Shown here: one piece after another, positions 49,141-58,005 of the stretch | Layout: each line of letters begins with the position of its first letter | How positions within the stretch are numbered: the stretch's first letter is position 1 | DNA from: Pseudomonas benzenivorans | Lineage (GTDB): Bacteria > Pseudomonadota > Gammaproteobacteria > Pseudomonadales > Pseudomonadaceae | Assembly (NCBI RefSeq): GCF_900100495.1 | Contig: NZ_FNCT01000007.1 | Location: 124,001-188,000, forward strand | Reading direction: 5' to 3' | DNA: 64,000 nucleotides | The notes under the pieces: model-generated | The model's database searches: none | What the model saw: only the letters and a program-made list of their open reading frames with translations | Told to the model about the DNA's origin: nothing | Program-made: the position numbers and the translations under genes

Positions 49141-50124
49141 TTATTCGGCGACCAGACCGAACTCTTCGCCCAGCTTGCGATAATCCTCGACCTGCTTTTT
49201 CACCAGTTCCTTCAGTTCTTGGCCGCTGACCGACAGCGGGATCACATCGCGATCCTGCAGGTACTGCTGGAACTCGGCAGAGTTCTGCAGCTTGGCGAAG
49301 GACTCGCGCCACCAGGCGACAACCTCCGGCTTCACCTCGGGCCCCATGTAATAGCCACGGATCAGCGGCCATTGAATGTCATAGCCCTGTTCTTTCGCCG
49401 TCGGCACGGAGGCGAGTTCGCCGGGCAGGCGTTCCTCGCTGTACACCACCAGGGCGCGGATCTTGTTGCCTTTCTGGGCGCGGATCTCGCTGGCACTGCC
49501 GGTCACCAGGTCGACGTGCCCGCCCATCAGCGCCATGTAGTGCTCGGCGCCGCCCTCGAAGGCGGCGTAGCGCAGGGCGCGCGGATCGACGCCGGCGGCC
49601 TTGGCCAGCAGGGCGATCTTGGCCCAGCCTTGACCGCCGATGCTGCCGCCGCCGCCGACGGCGACGCTTTTCGGGTCCTTCTTCAAGGCCTGGATGACGT
49701 CGTCCAGGGTCTTGAACGGCGAGTCCTCGCGCACCGCCAGGGTGCCGTAATCGGTGCCGATGGTGGTCAGCCACTGCACGGCGTTCTCGTCGTAGCGACC
49801 GTACTTGCCCAACGCCAGATTCAGCAGCGAGGCGCCGGAGAAGGCGACCAGGGTGCCTGGCTCGTTACGCCGGTTGGCGGCAATGGCGTTGTAGGCGACC
49901 GCGCCGATGCCGCCCGGCATATAGGTGACGCGCATCGGCGCCTCGAGCAGGCCGTGATCCTTGAGGCCGGCCTGGACCAGCTTGCAGGTCAGGTCGAAAC
50001 CGCCGCCGGGCTTGCTCGGGGCGATGCATTCGGGGCGCGAGGGCTCGTTGGCGGCGGCATTGAAACTGCCGAGCAACAGGGCGCAGGCCAGGGGCAGGAG
50101 TTTGCTGAGTCTTACACTTTTCAT
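49141..50124 (-). CDS. tctC: Tripartite tricarboxylate transporter substrate-binding protein TctC
   Basis: A 327-aa periplasmic Bug-type binding protein. A signal peptide ends near ANAAANE; the body shows CIAPSKPGGGFDLTCKLVQA, VTYMPGGIGAVAYNAI and VGGGGSIGGQGWAK. The binding site usually reads two carboxylates through water and main chain. It is third in the operon after the PrpF-like and porin genes. The extracytoplasmic subunit decides what the transporter sees. Confidence 0.92.
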   Translation of the reverse strand: MKSVRLSKLLPLACALLLGSFNAAANEPSRPECIAPSKPGGGFDLTCKLVQAGLKDHGLLEAPMRVTYMPGGIGAVAYNAIAANRRNEPGTLVAFSGASLLNLALGKYGRYDENAVQWLTTIGTDYGTLAVREDSPFKTLDDVIQALKKDPKSVAVGGGGSIGGQGWAKIALLAKAAGVDPRALRYAAFEGGAEHYMALMGGHVDLVTGSASEIRAQKGNKIRALVVYSEERLPGELASVPTAKEQGYDIQWPLIRGYYMGPEVKPEVVAWWRESFAKLQNSAEFQQYLQDRDVIPLSVSGQELKELVKKQVEDYRKLGEEFGLVAE

Positions 50125-50221
50125 GAGTCTTTCCTGTTTTTGGATTTGTTTGCAGGAGTGCTATGCCGTCTTGCCGGAATGGCGCCAGGTTGCCGGGAGT
50201 CGAGCGGCTTTCATCGACTCC

Positions 50222-50246
50222 CGTGAGGGCTCGGGTAACCCTCACG
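50222..50246 (-). terminator. Hairpin between porin and tctC genes
   Basis: CGTGAGGG pairs with CCCTCACG (8 bp) with a nine-base loop just after the porin stop. No T-run follows. This is better read as a mRNA-stabilising or attenuating hairpin that separates high porin from lower transporter expression. Confidence 0.55.
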
Positions 50247-50251
50247 CTCGA

Positions 50252-51577
50252 TCAGAAGAAGCGATAGCTGTAGTCGACGTAGAGGCGGTGATCGGTTTCG
50301 TCTTCCTTCACCCCATCCAGGCGGCCCGTCTTCCCCGAGTGGTAGTCCAGATAGATGTAGCGAACGGCCAAGCCCTTGACCATCGGTAGCTGGTAGCTCA
50401 GGTCGAATGCGAGTTCGTTCTCGTCCGCCTCGCCAAGCGATGAGTCGACGCTGTTTTTCGCATTGCGACCGTCCTTGTAGCTGAGGATGGTCTTCAGGCC
50501 CGTGACGTAATCCTTCCAGTCGTAGCCGGCTTTCAGCATCCACACCCGTTCGTCGCGGTTGCTGAAATCGGCCAGGACGCCGCCGGTTGGGAAGGGGTTG
50601 GTGCCGTGATCGCCGGCGAAGTTGTCCTCGATCCAGGCGCCATCGAACTGCGCCAGCGCTGCACCCAGCTCGACGTTGCCCAGTTTCCAGTCGGCGGCGA
50701 AATAGACGCCCTGGCCGTCGTTGTCGCTGGCCGTCACGCCGTTGATCGCTCCCGGCAGATCCTCGTCGTCGAGTTCGCTGCCTTCGGCGCCGGTAACGAA
50801 GAGTTTGCCGTCATCCCGGGAGGTGTGGATGCCACCGGTGAACTTGAGCGTCGAGCTGTTCGGCAGGGCAAAGGTGTACGCCGCGACCAGGCCGGTCTTG
50901 CTCAGGAAGTCCTGCGCCCTGAGGTGCTCCAGATTGATGCTGAACGGGCCGGACGCATAGCTCGCGCCGACAGTGTCGATATAGTCGATGGCGCCGTCGG
51001 CGGAGTTGTCCGTCTGGAACGCCTCGAAGGAACTCTCGGCGCGTGGCGACCATTCGTCGTAGCGCGCCCCGTAAAGGTTCAGGCCCTTCATCGGTTCGAT
51101 CTCGAAGGAGCCGCCCGAGAAGGTGTTCGGGACGGCACGGCTGCCCGAGCTGGAAAGCAGCATGCTCTTGTGCAGTTGCCGGCCGAGTTTCGCCCCCGCC
51201 AGATCCTGGTATTTGAGCTTGACGAATGCCTGGGCGACCTGGCCGAAGGACTCTTGCACGTCGCCATCATTATCGACCGAGAGCACGTCGGTGGTTTCGC
51301 GGCCGCTGGCATCCAGCTTGGTGACGCTGTAGCCCGATACGCCGACGCCGATGAAGTCCGCGAAGTAGGGCGACTCATAGTTCAGTTGCAGACCCAGGCC
51401 CGATTGGCTGCGATCGTTGCTGTCGGTTTCGAAGTCCCGGTCGAAGTAGATGCCGCGCGTCTTCAGCTCGAGGCTGTGCCCCGTCGTGCCCAGCGCCATG
51501 GCGCTGAGCGGCATGATCAGGCTGGCGGCGAGCAACGCGGTGTGCCCGTAGGTGTATTTATTCTTATTGGTGTGCAT
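50252..51577 (-). CDS. OprD-family outer-membrane porin
   Basis: A 441-aa outer-membrane channel. The signal peptide runs MHTNKNKYTYGHTALLAASL and ends at SAMA. The mature part starts GTTGHSLELKTRGIYFDRDF and ends with a C-terminal Phe (VDYSYRFF), both typical for OprD channels. OprD proteins take up specific carboxylates and amino acids. In this operon it probably admits the same compound that TctCBA carries, as OpdH does for tricarballylate beside tctCBA in P. aeruginosa as I recall. ATG 51577 has GGAGAG upstream. Confidence 0.93.
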   Translation of the reverse strand: MHTNKNKYTYGHTALLAASLIMPLSAMALGTTGHSLELKTRGIYFDRDFETDSNDRSQSGLGLQLNYESPYFADFIGVGVSGYSVTKLDASGRETTDVLSVDNDGDVQESFGQVAQAFVKLKYQDLAGAKLGRQLHKSMLLSSSGSRAVPNTFSGGSFEIEPMKGLNLYGARYDEWSPRAESSFEAFQTDNSADGAIDYIDTVGASYASGPFSINLEHLRAQDFLSKTGLVAAYTFALPNSSTLKFTGGIHTSRDDGKLFVTGAEGSELDDEDLPGAINGVTASDNDGQGVYFAADWKLGNVELGAALAQFDGAWIEDNFAGDHGTNPFPTGGVLADFSNRDERVWMLKAGYDWKDYVTGLKTILSYKDGRNAKNSVDSSLGEADENELAFDLSYQLPMVKGLAVRYIYLDYHSGKTGRLDGVKEDETDHRLYVDYSYRFF

Positions 51578-51699
51578 CGATACTCTCCGTTGCTTGCAAT
51601 GACCGCCGGATGGGGGGTTAAACAGGTGGTATCCAGGGCAATCGCCCTGCTCAGCCCTCGACCTGCTGGCTATCGCTGTCGTGGGACTTGCCGCTCCAG

Positions 51700-52776
51700 T
51701 TACCCCCTCGCGCTTCGCGAGCTGGGCACGAACACCTCGCCGGTGAACAGCCGTCGCGCGGTACGAATCAGCGAGGCCCGCATGGCCTCGGGAGGCTCGT
51801 CCTCGGCGCACTCCAGCGACACTTCGATCTGCCCGCCAGGGTGTTCCAGGCGCACCAGGGCGGCGCCCCGCACCGGCGCCAGGTCGAAGGCCACGCTGCC
51901 GGGCAGCGCACAGGCGCTGGCCAGGCCGATGGCGCCGGTGGCCGCCAGGGAGCGGTGGCAGTTGTGCGGCATGAAGTAGCGGGTATTCAGGCTGCCGCCC
52001 TGGCGCGCCGGCGACAGCAGCACCGGTTTGGGGATGACCATCTGCGTCACATCGCCCAGGCCCATGGCGCGACCGGCCTGCAGGCGGATGCTTTCCAGGC
52101 GCTGCAGCAGCTCGGCGTCGGCATCCAGCTCGGCGGGCGTTTCATCGCCGCTCTTGCCCAGGGCCTCGGCATGCATCAGCACCATCGGCATGGCCATGTC
52201 GATGCAGGTCACCTCGACGCCATCGAAGCGATCGCGTACCTGGCCGGTGGGCAGCAAGCGGCCGGTCTTGGCGCCAGCGGCATCGAGGAAGGTCAGCTTG
52301 ATCGGCGCCGCGGTGCCGGGTACGCCGTCGATTTGGGTATCGCCTTCGTAGCGCACGCGGCCGTGGGGGGTCAGCACTTCGGAGTCGATCAGGGTGTTGG
52401 TATTCAGGTTGCGGATGCGCACCCGGGTCACCGGCGCCGCCGCATTGACCAGGCCATGCTCGATGGCGAAGGGCCCGATGGCGCAGAGCATGTTGCCGCA
52501 GTTGGGCGCCGTATCGACCCGGCGCTGGGCCACCATCACCTGCACGAACAGGTAATCGACATCCGCCTGCGGGTGGCTGGAGGCGCTGACGATCGCCACC
52601 TTGCTGGTTTGCGGGCTGCCACCGCCGATCCCGTCGATCTCCAGCTCATGCCCCGAACCCATGATCTTCAGCAGGAGTTCGTCGCGCTGGGCGGGATCGC
52701 TGGGCAGGTGGTTGGCCAGGAACACCGGCCCTCGGGAGGTGCCGCCGCGCATAAGGACACAAGGAATCGCTTGCAT
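51700..52776 (-). CDS. PrpF/4-oxalomesaconate-tautomerase-like isomerase
   Basis: A 358-aa isomerase of the PrpF superfamily, with two DAP-epimerase-like halves. Signatures are VLMRGGTSRGPVFLANHLP, the active-site Cys in DTAPNCGNMLCAIGPFA and SVAFDLAPVRGAAL. Length and pattern are near GalD (4-oxalomesaconate tautomerase, 361 aa) and PrpF (aconitate isomerase type). These shift double bonds of tricarboxylic or keto acids, which fits the adjacent Tct transporter. First gene of the operon, with GGAGACATC before ATG 52776. Which substrate is unclear. Confidence 0.82.
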   Translation of the reverse strand: MQAIPCVLMRGGTSRGPVFLANHLPSDPAQRDELLLKIMGSGHELEIDGIGGGSPQTSKVAIVSASSHPQADVDYLFVQVMVAQRRVDTAPNCGNMLCAIGPFAIEHGLVNAAAPVTRVRIRNLNTNTLIDSEVLTPHGRVRYEGDTQIDGVPGTAAPIKLTFLDAAGAKTGRLLPTGQVRDRFDGVEVTCIDMAMPMVLMHAEALGKSGDETPAELDADAELLQRLESIRLQAGRAMGLGDVTQMVIPKPVLLSPARQGGSLNTRYFMPHNCHRSLAATGAIGLASACALPGSVAFDLAPVRGAALVRLEHPGGQIEVSLECAEDEPPEAMRASLIRTARRLFTGEVFVPSSRSARG

Positions 52777-52987
52777 GATGTCTCCGGTGCATGAAACATG
52801 TTTATTGTTGCGTTGAGCGATTATTGAATGGCCTTGTTTGATCTGTAAAATGCATATATTTTTTCTATTAATGTATTTTGCGCATTAATGTGAGCGGCAT
52901 GAGTCCTTCCGCACGGCGACGCCGTTAAACCGCAGGCCTTACTGATTTGCAGTGCGGAAAAATAAAGACAATTAATAGGTGATGCGC
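52777..52987. promoter_or_regulatory. Divergent control region between tct operon and LysR gene
   Basis: A 211-base AT-rich stretch (for example ATATATTTTTTCTATTAATG at 52854-52873) lies between divergently transcribed genes. It must hold both promoters and the LysR-type binding site; I cannot assign the T-N11-A box with confidence. Confidence 0.5.
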
Positions 52988-53920
52988 ATGAATTACGAGC
53001 TGCAGGACCTGCGCGCCTTCGTGAAAATCGCCGAATTCGGCAATTTCCACGAAGCCGCCAACGCCATCCACCTGTCGCAACCGGCATTGACCCGGCGCAT
53101 GCAGAAACTCGAGGAAGGGCTGGGCACCCAGTTGCTCGACCGGACCACGCGGCGTGTCAGCCTGACCGCGGTAGGACGGGATTTCCTGCCCAAGGCCCGG
53201 CGCCTCTTGGACGATTTCGAGCGCTCGATCCTCGGCATCCGCGAACTGGCCGAGCGCCAGTCCGGCCAGGTGACCCTGGCCTGCATCCCCACGGCGGCGT
53301 TCTACTTCCTGCCGACGGTGATCCGCGAGTTCAACCTGCAGTACCCGAAGATCCGCATCCGCATCCTCGACCTCAGCGCCCACGAAGGGCTGGAAGCGGT
53401 ACTGCGCGGCGAGGCGGATTTCGGCATCAACATGCTCAGCGGCCAGAGCGCGGAGATCGATTTCACCCCCCTGGTCAACGAACCCTTCGTGCTCGCCTGC
53501 CGGCGCGATCACCCGCTGGCCAACCAGCCCGAGGTGGCCTGGCGCGAACTCAGCGACTACCGCCTGATCGGCGTCGGCCGCCTGAGCGGCAACCGCGTGC
53601 TGCTCGATCACGGTCTGGCCCACCTGGACTGGCGGCCCAGCTGGTTCTACGAGGTGCAGCACCTGTCGACCTCGTTGGGCATGGTCGAGGCCGGCCTGGG
53701 CGTGGCCGCTTTGCCCAGCCTGGCGATGCCGGCAGACGACCATCCGATCCTGGTCCAGCGCCCGCTGGTCGACCCGGTCATCAGTCGCACCCTGGGCTTG
53801 GTGCGGCGCCACGGTTCGTCGCTGTCGCCGGCCGCCGAGCAGTTCGTCGATACCCTGCTGCGGCAATGGCCCGGCTACACCTCGCTGGGCTCCAGCAGCA
53901 AACTGGCGACTCTCTCTTAG
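52988..53920 (+). CDS. LysR-family transcriptional regulator
   Basis: A 310-aa regulator. Winged helix at the N-terminus: LQDLRAFVKIAEFGNFHEAA, LSQPALTRRMQKLEEGLG, LLDRTTRRVSLTAVG. The effector domain follows. It diverges from the PrpF-porin-Tct operon with 211 bases between starts, so it most likely activates that operon in response to its substrate. I chose ATG 52988, with AGGTG six bases upstream; GTG 52979 and ATG 52982 are possible. Confidence 0.92.
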   Translation: MNYELQDLRAFVKIAEFGNFHEAANAIHLSQPALTRRMQKLEEGLGTQLLDRTTRRVSLTAVGRDFLPKARRLLDDFERSILGIRELAERQSGQVTLACIPTAAFYFLPTVIREFNLQYPKIRIRILDLSAHEGLEAVLRGEADFGINMLSGQSAEIDFTPLVNEPFVLACRRDHPLANQPEVAWRELSDYRLIGVGRLSGNRVLLDHGLAHLDWRPSWFYEVQHLSTSLGMVEAGLGVAALPSLAMPADDHPILVQRPLVDPVISRTLGLVRRHGSSLSPAAEQFVDTLLRQWPGYTSLGSSSKLATLS

Positions 53921-53963
53921 GCAATTCCGCGGGCCCGCCGGACGCTGCCGGGCGCCGCCGCGC

Positions 53964-54884
53964 TCAGCCCAATCCGCGTTCGGCCCAGACCCGGGCCGCG
54001 CTGTGGTGCAGAATGCCGTGGCGGCGGGCCAGGGCTTCGCGGTCCTGGTCGTAGCCGCCGCCGATCAGCCCGACCACCGGAATATCCCGGCCCAGGCAGT
54101 GGTCGAGCACGGCGCTGTCGCGCGCGGCGATACCCGCATCGGTGAGGTTCAGGTAACCCAGGGCATCGTCCTGGTGCACGTCGACCCCTGCGTCGTACAG
54201 CACGATATCCGGCTGGTACAGCGGCAGCAGGTAGTTCAGCGCGTCGTCGACCACCTTGAGATAGGCGTCGTCGCCCAGGCCGCGCGGCAGGGGGATATCC
54301 CAGTCGCTGGCGGCCTTGCGCGCGGGGAAGTTCTGCTCGCAGTGCAGCGAGACGGTGATCGCCTCCGGGCAGTCGGCCAGCAGCCGCGCGGTGCCGTCGC
54401 CCTGGTGCACGTCGCAGTCGAAGATCAGCAGCCGTTGCGCCTGGCCGCTCTCCAGCAGGTAGCGGGCGATCACCGCCAGGTCGTTGAAGATGCAGAAGCC
54501 GGCGGGGTGGTCGTAATGTGCATGGTGGGTGCCGCCGGCCAGGTGGCAGGCCAGGCCGTGGCGCAGCGCCTGTTCCGCGGCCAGCAGCGAGCCGCCCACC
54601 GCGCGCACCGTGCGTCGGGCCAGGGCCGCGCTCCAAGGCAGGCCGAGGCGGCGCTGGTCCTCGCGCGGCAGCTCGCCGCTCATATAGCGCTGGATATAGG
54701 CCGGGCAGTGGGCCAGGGCCAGCACCTCCGGCGGGCAGAACTCGGGACGCAGCAGCTCGGCGTCGCTGGCCAGGCCGCTGGCCAGCAGGTGGTCGCGCAG
54801 CAGGCGGAACTTCTCCATGGGGAAGCGGTGCCCGGCTGGGAAGGGCGGGCTGTAGTCGTCGTGATAGACCAGCGGCAGGCGCAT
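53964..54884 (-). CDS. Histone-deacetylase-like amidohydrolase
   Basis: A 306-aa zinc hydrolase of the arginase/deacetylase fold. The zinc site is seen in FDCDVHQGDGT and IGGGYD, with the catalytic His pair in GGTHHAHYDHPAGFCIFND. Bacterial relatives deacetylate acetoin-type or polyamine substrates. ATG 54884 (MRLPLVYHDDYS) is the natural start; the longer frame reaching 56252 is a shadow. It converges with the LysR gene and diverges from the GNAT gene. Confidence 0.9.
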   Translation of the reverse strand: MRLPLVYHDDYSPPFPAGHRFPMEKFRLLRDHLLASGLASDAELLRPEFCPPEVLALAHCPAYIQRYMSGELPREDQRRLGLPWSAALARRTVRAVGGSLLAAEQALRHGLACHLAGGTHHAHYDHPAGFCIFNDLAVIARYLLESGQAQRLLIFDCDVHQGDGTARLLADCPEAITVSLHCEQNFPARKAASDWDIPLPRGLGDDAYLKVVDDALNYLLPLYQPDIVLYDAGVDVHQDDALGYLNLTDAGIAARDSAVLDHCLGRDIPVVGLIGGGYDQDREALARRHGILHHSAARVWAERGLG

Positions 54885-54954
54885 ACAATGGGGCTCTTTT
54901 CTCGCAGCGTCCGAGTATGGCGGCGCTGCCCGGCCCGACTCAAGCGGAGTGCCC

Positions 54955-55518
54955 ATGGCGGAAATGATCGAACTGCACAGCCCGCGCCTGTTGCTGCGCC
55001 GCTGGTGCAGCGAGGACCGTGAGCCTTTCGCCGCGCTGAATGCCGATGCCGAGGTGATGCGCCATTTCCCGGCGTGCCTGAGCCGCGAGCAGAGCGATCG
55101 GCTGTTGCAGCGGATCGAGGCGGATTTCGCCGAGCGCGGCTTCGGCTTGTGGGCGCTGCAGCGCAAGGACAGCGGTGCCTTTATCGGCCTCACCGGCTTG
55201 CGTCCGGTCGGCTTCGCCGCGCCGTTCTGTCCGGCGGTGGAGATGGCCTGGCGTGTGGCCCGGCAGCACTGGCGCCAAGGCTTTGCCAGCGAAGCGGCGC
55301 GGGCGGTGCTGGACTGCGCCTTTACCCGGCTCGCCCTGGACCAGGTGGTAGCCTTCACCGCCCAGGGCAACCTGGCGTCGCAGGCGGTGATGCGGGCCAT
55401 CGGCATGCGCGCCGATCCCTCCGGCGACTTCGACCACCCGCTGTTGCCCGCTGGCCATCGCCTGTCCCGGCATCTGCTGTATCGCCTGCTGCGTGCCGAG
55501 TGGGAGGCGGCGCGATGA
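54955..55518 (+). CDS. GNAT-family N-acetyltransferase (RimJ/RimL-like)
   Basis: A 187-aa acetyltransferase. It begins with IELHSPRLLLRRWCSEDREP, the RimJ/RimL opening, has the acetyl-CoA loop ARQHWRQGFASEAARAVLDC (variant of RxxGxA) and VVAFTAQGNLASQAVMRAIG. Substrate is unknown. ATG 54955 follows GGAG. Its stop overlaps the start of the SagB-like gene by four bases. Confidence 0.88.
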   Translation: MAEMIELHSPRLLLRRWCSEDREPFAALNADAEVMRHFPACLSREQSDRLLQRIEADFAERGFGLWALQRKDSGAFIGLTGLRPVGFAAPFCPAVEMAWRVARQHWRQGFASEAARAVLDCAFTRLALDQVVAFTAQGNLASQAVMRAIGMRADPSGDFDHPLLPAGHRLSRHLLYRLLRAEWEAAR

Positions 55519-57116
55519 GTCCGCTGGAGCTGGTCCGCGCCTACCACCAACTGAGCAAACACCAGCCGCAGCGCTTCGCCCCGGGGCCGGGGCAACTGGA
55601 CTGGGCGACCCAGCCGGCACCGTTCCGCCGCTACGCCGGCGCGCGGCTGATCGAGCTGTATCAGCAGCCGCTGGAGCAGTCGCCGCCCTACGACGCGGTG
55701 TTCGCCGCGCCGCTGGGCCAACCGGCGCCGCTGGGCCGGGCGAGCGTCTCGCAACTGCTCTACGACAGCCTGGCGCTGTCGGCCTGGAAGGAGGCCGGCG
55801 GCAGCCGCTGGGCGCTGCGGGTCAATCCGTCGTCGGGCAACCTGCACCCGACCGAGGCCTACCTGCTGCTGCCGGCCGGCAGCCTGGAAGAGGGCGCGCT
55901 GCTCGCCCACTACGCGCCGGACGCCCATGCCCTGGAGGTGCGCGGCGAGCTGCCGGCGGCGCTGGCCGAGCAACTGCGCCAGGCGCTGCCGGCCGGCGGC
56001 CTGCTGCTCGGCCTGGCCAGCATCGCCTGGCGCGAGGCCTGGAAATACGGCGAGCGCGCCTATCGCTACTGCCAGCACGACCTCGGCCACGCCCTGGCGG
56101 CCGTGGCCATTGCCGCCAGCGCCCTGGGCTGGCAGGTACGGCTGCTGCGCGGTATCGCCGAGGAGCGCCTGGATGCCGTGCTGGGCCTGGATCGCCCGGG
56201 CTTTCACGAGGCCGAACACGCCGACTGCCTGCTGTGGATCGGCCCGCCACAAGCCGCCGAATTCAACCTGCCGGAGTGCCTGCTGCAGGGCCTGGCCGCG
56301 CTGGAGCTGGACGGGGCGCCGAATCGCCTGTCATGCCAGCAGCGCGACTGGCCGCAGCTGGCACGGGTGCAGGCGCTCTGTCGCGCGCCGGCCTTGCCCG
56401 CCGCCCCCTGGCGGGCCGGGCCCGGCCGCGCGCTGGCCGACAATCCCGGCCTGGCGCTGCGGCCCATCCTGCACCAACGGCGTAGCGCCCAGGCCATGGA
56501 CGGCAAGGCGGGCATCCACGCCGAGCTGCTGTTGGCCTGGCTGCGTCGGCTGCTGCCGGCCCATTCGCCGGTGCCGCTGGCCGTCAGCGGCGAGCCGGCG
56601 CAGGTCGACCTGCTGCTGTTCGTCCACCGCGTGCAGGGGCTGGCGCCGGGGCTGTACTGGCTGGCGCGGGGCGACGGCCAGGCGCAGGGCGGGCTGCGCG
56701 AGGATTTTCTCTGGCAGCGGGTGGACACCGAACTGCCGCTGTATCGCCTGCTGCAGGGCGATGCCCGTGGCCTGGCCGGGTTCCTCTCCTGCGGCCAGGA
56801 CATCGCCAGCGACGGCTGCGTCGCCCTGGCCATGCTGGCGCGCTTCGACGCGGCACTGCAGGCCGGCGCCTGGCGCTATCCGCGGCTGTACTGGGAATGC
56901 GGGCAGCTTGGCCAACTGCTCTACCTGGAGGCCGAGGCGGCGGGATTGTCGGCCACCGGCATCGGCTGTTATTTCGACGATGCGCTACACGAATTGCTCG
57001 GAGTTGCCGACAGCCGCTGGCAAAGCCTTTACCATTTCACCCTGGGCCGCGCCGTGTGGGACGAGCGCCTGAGCACGTCGCCGGCCTATCCCGAACACCA
57101 TTTGCCGCCGCTGTAG
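55515..57116 (+). CDS. SagB/ThcOx-type double-nitroreductase-fold oxidase
   Basis: A 533-aa flavoprotein. Two nitroreductase-like halves are visible: the first with VNPSSGNLHPTEAYLLLPAG and WKYGERAYRYCQHDLGHALA, the second with HQRRSAQAMDGKAGI and RYPRLYWECGQLGQLLYLEA. Each contains FMN-fold signatures. SagB-type enzymes oxidise azolines in RiPP biosynthesis, but no precursor peptide or cyclodehydratase is nearby, so another oxidation is likely. Overlaps the GNAT gene (ATGA) and precedes tesB by 19 bases. Confidence 0.85.
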   Translation: MSPLELVRAYHQLSKHQPQRFAPGPGQLDWATQPAPFRRYAGARLIELYQQPLEQSPPYDAVFAAPLGQPAPLGRASVSQLLYDSLALSAWKEAGGSRWALRVNPSSGNLHPTEAYLLLPAGSLEEGALLAHYAPDAHALEVRGELPAALAEQLRQALPAGGLLLGLASIAWREAWKYGERAYRYCQHDLGHALAAVAIAASALGWQVRLLRGIAEERLDAVLGLDRPGFHEAEHADCLLWIGPPQAAEFNLPECLLQGLAALELDGAPNRLSCQQRDWPQLARVQALCRAPALPAAPWRAGPGRALADNPGLALRPILHQRRSAQAMDGKAGIHAELLLAWLRRLLPAHSPVPLAVSGEPAQVDLLLFVHRVQGLAPGLYWLARGDGQAQGGLREDFLWQRVDTELPLYRLLQGDARGLAGFLSCGQDIASDGCVALAMLARFDAALQAGAWRYPRLYWECGQLGQLLYLEAEAAGLSATGIGCYFDDALHELLGVADSRWQSLYHFTLGRAVWDERLSTSPAYPEHHLPPL

Positions 57117-57135
57117 CGGCTCGAGGAGACGCAGC

Positions 57136-58005
57136 ATGAGTCAGGTGTTGGACAAGTTGGTCGCCCTGTTGAGCCTGGAAGCCATCGAGGAGAACCTGTT
57201 CCGCGGGGTCAGCCAGGACCTGGGTTTCCGCCAGCTGTTCGGCGGCCAGGTGCTCGGCCAGTGCGTGTCGGCGGCCAGCCAGACGGTCGAGGCCGATCGC
57301 CATGTGCACTCGCTGCACGGCTACTTCCTGCGTCCCGGCGACGCCAGCCTGCCGGTGGTCTACCAGGTCGACCGGGTGCGCGACGGCGGCAGCTTCAGCA
57401 CCCGGCGGGTGACGGCGGTGCAGAAGGGCCAGCCGATCTTCACCTGCAGCGCTTCGTTCCAGTACGACGAGGAGGGTTTCCACCACCAGAACCCGATGCC
57501 CGAGGTGCCGGGGCCGGAGGGCCTGAAGTCGGAGACCGAGCTGGCCCGGCTGGTCGCCGACTCGCTGCCCGAGCGGATGCGCGAGCGCGCGGTGAGCGAC
57601 AAGCCGATCGAGATCCGCCCGGTGACGGTGGCCAACCCCTTCGCCCCCGAGCCGAGCGAGCCGGTCAAGTACGTGTGGTTCCGCGCCGCCGGCGAGCTGC
57701 CGGACGACCCGCAGCTGCACAAGTACCTGCTCGGCTACGCCAGCGACTTCAACCTGCTGACCACCTCGATGCTGCCGCATGGCGTGTCGGTCTGGCAGAA
57801 GTTCATGCAGGTCGCCAGCCTCGACCACGCGCTGTGGTTCCACGGCAACCTGCGCATGGACGACTGGCTGCTCTACGCCATGGACAGCCCCTGGGCCGGC
57901 AACGCCCGCGGTTTCTCCCGCGGCAGCATCTTCAACCGCCAGGGCCAGCTGGTCGCCTCGGTGGCCCAGGAGGGCCTGACCCGAATCCGTGAGGACTGGA
58001 AGTGA
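57136..58005 (+). CDS. tesB: Acyl-CoA thioesterase II
   Basis: A 289-aa double-hotdog thioesterase that releases CoA from acyl-CoA. The usual motifs are present: GGQVLGQCVSAASQTVEADR, HSLHGYFLRPGDASLPVVY, VWFRAAGELPDDPQLHKYLL, HALWFHGNLRMDDWLLYAMD and RGFSRGSIFNRQGQLVASVA. Matches TesB in full length (~286). GAGGAGA lies just before ATG 57136. Its stop overlaps the start of the HAD phosphatase gene by four bases. Confidence 0.96.
   Translation: MSQVLDKLVALLSLEAIEENLFRGVSQDLGFRQLFGGQVLGQCVSAASQTVEADRHVHSLHGYFLRPGDASLPVVYQVDRVRDGGSFSTRRVTAVQKGQPIFTCSASFQYDEEGFHHQNPMPEVPGPEGLKSETELARLVADSLPERMRERAVSDKPIEIRPVTVANPFAPEPSEPVKYVWFRAAGELPDDPQLHKYLLGYASDFNLLTTSMLPHGVSVWQKFMQVASLDHALWFHGNLRMDDWLLYAMDSPWAGNARGFSRGSIFNRQGQLVASVAQEGLTRIREDWK

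Noticed and set aside
55515..57116. RiPP biosynthetic cluster around the SagB-like gene
   Set aside because: No precursor peptide, YcaO or lanthipeptide gene is visible; neighbours are GNAT, tesB and a phosphatase.
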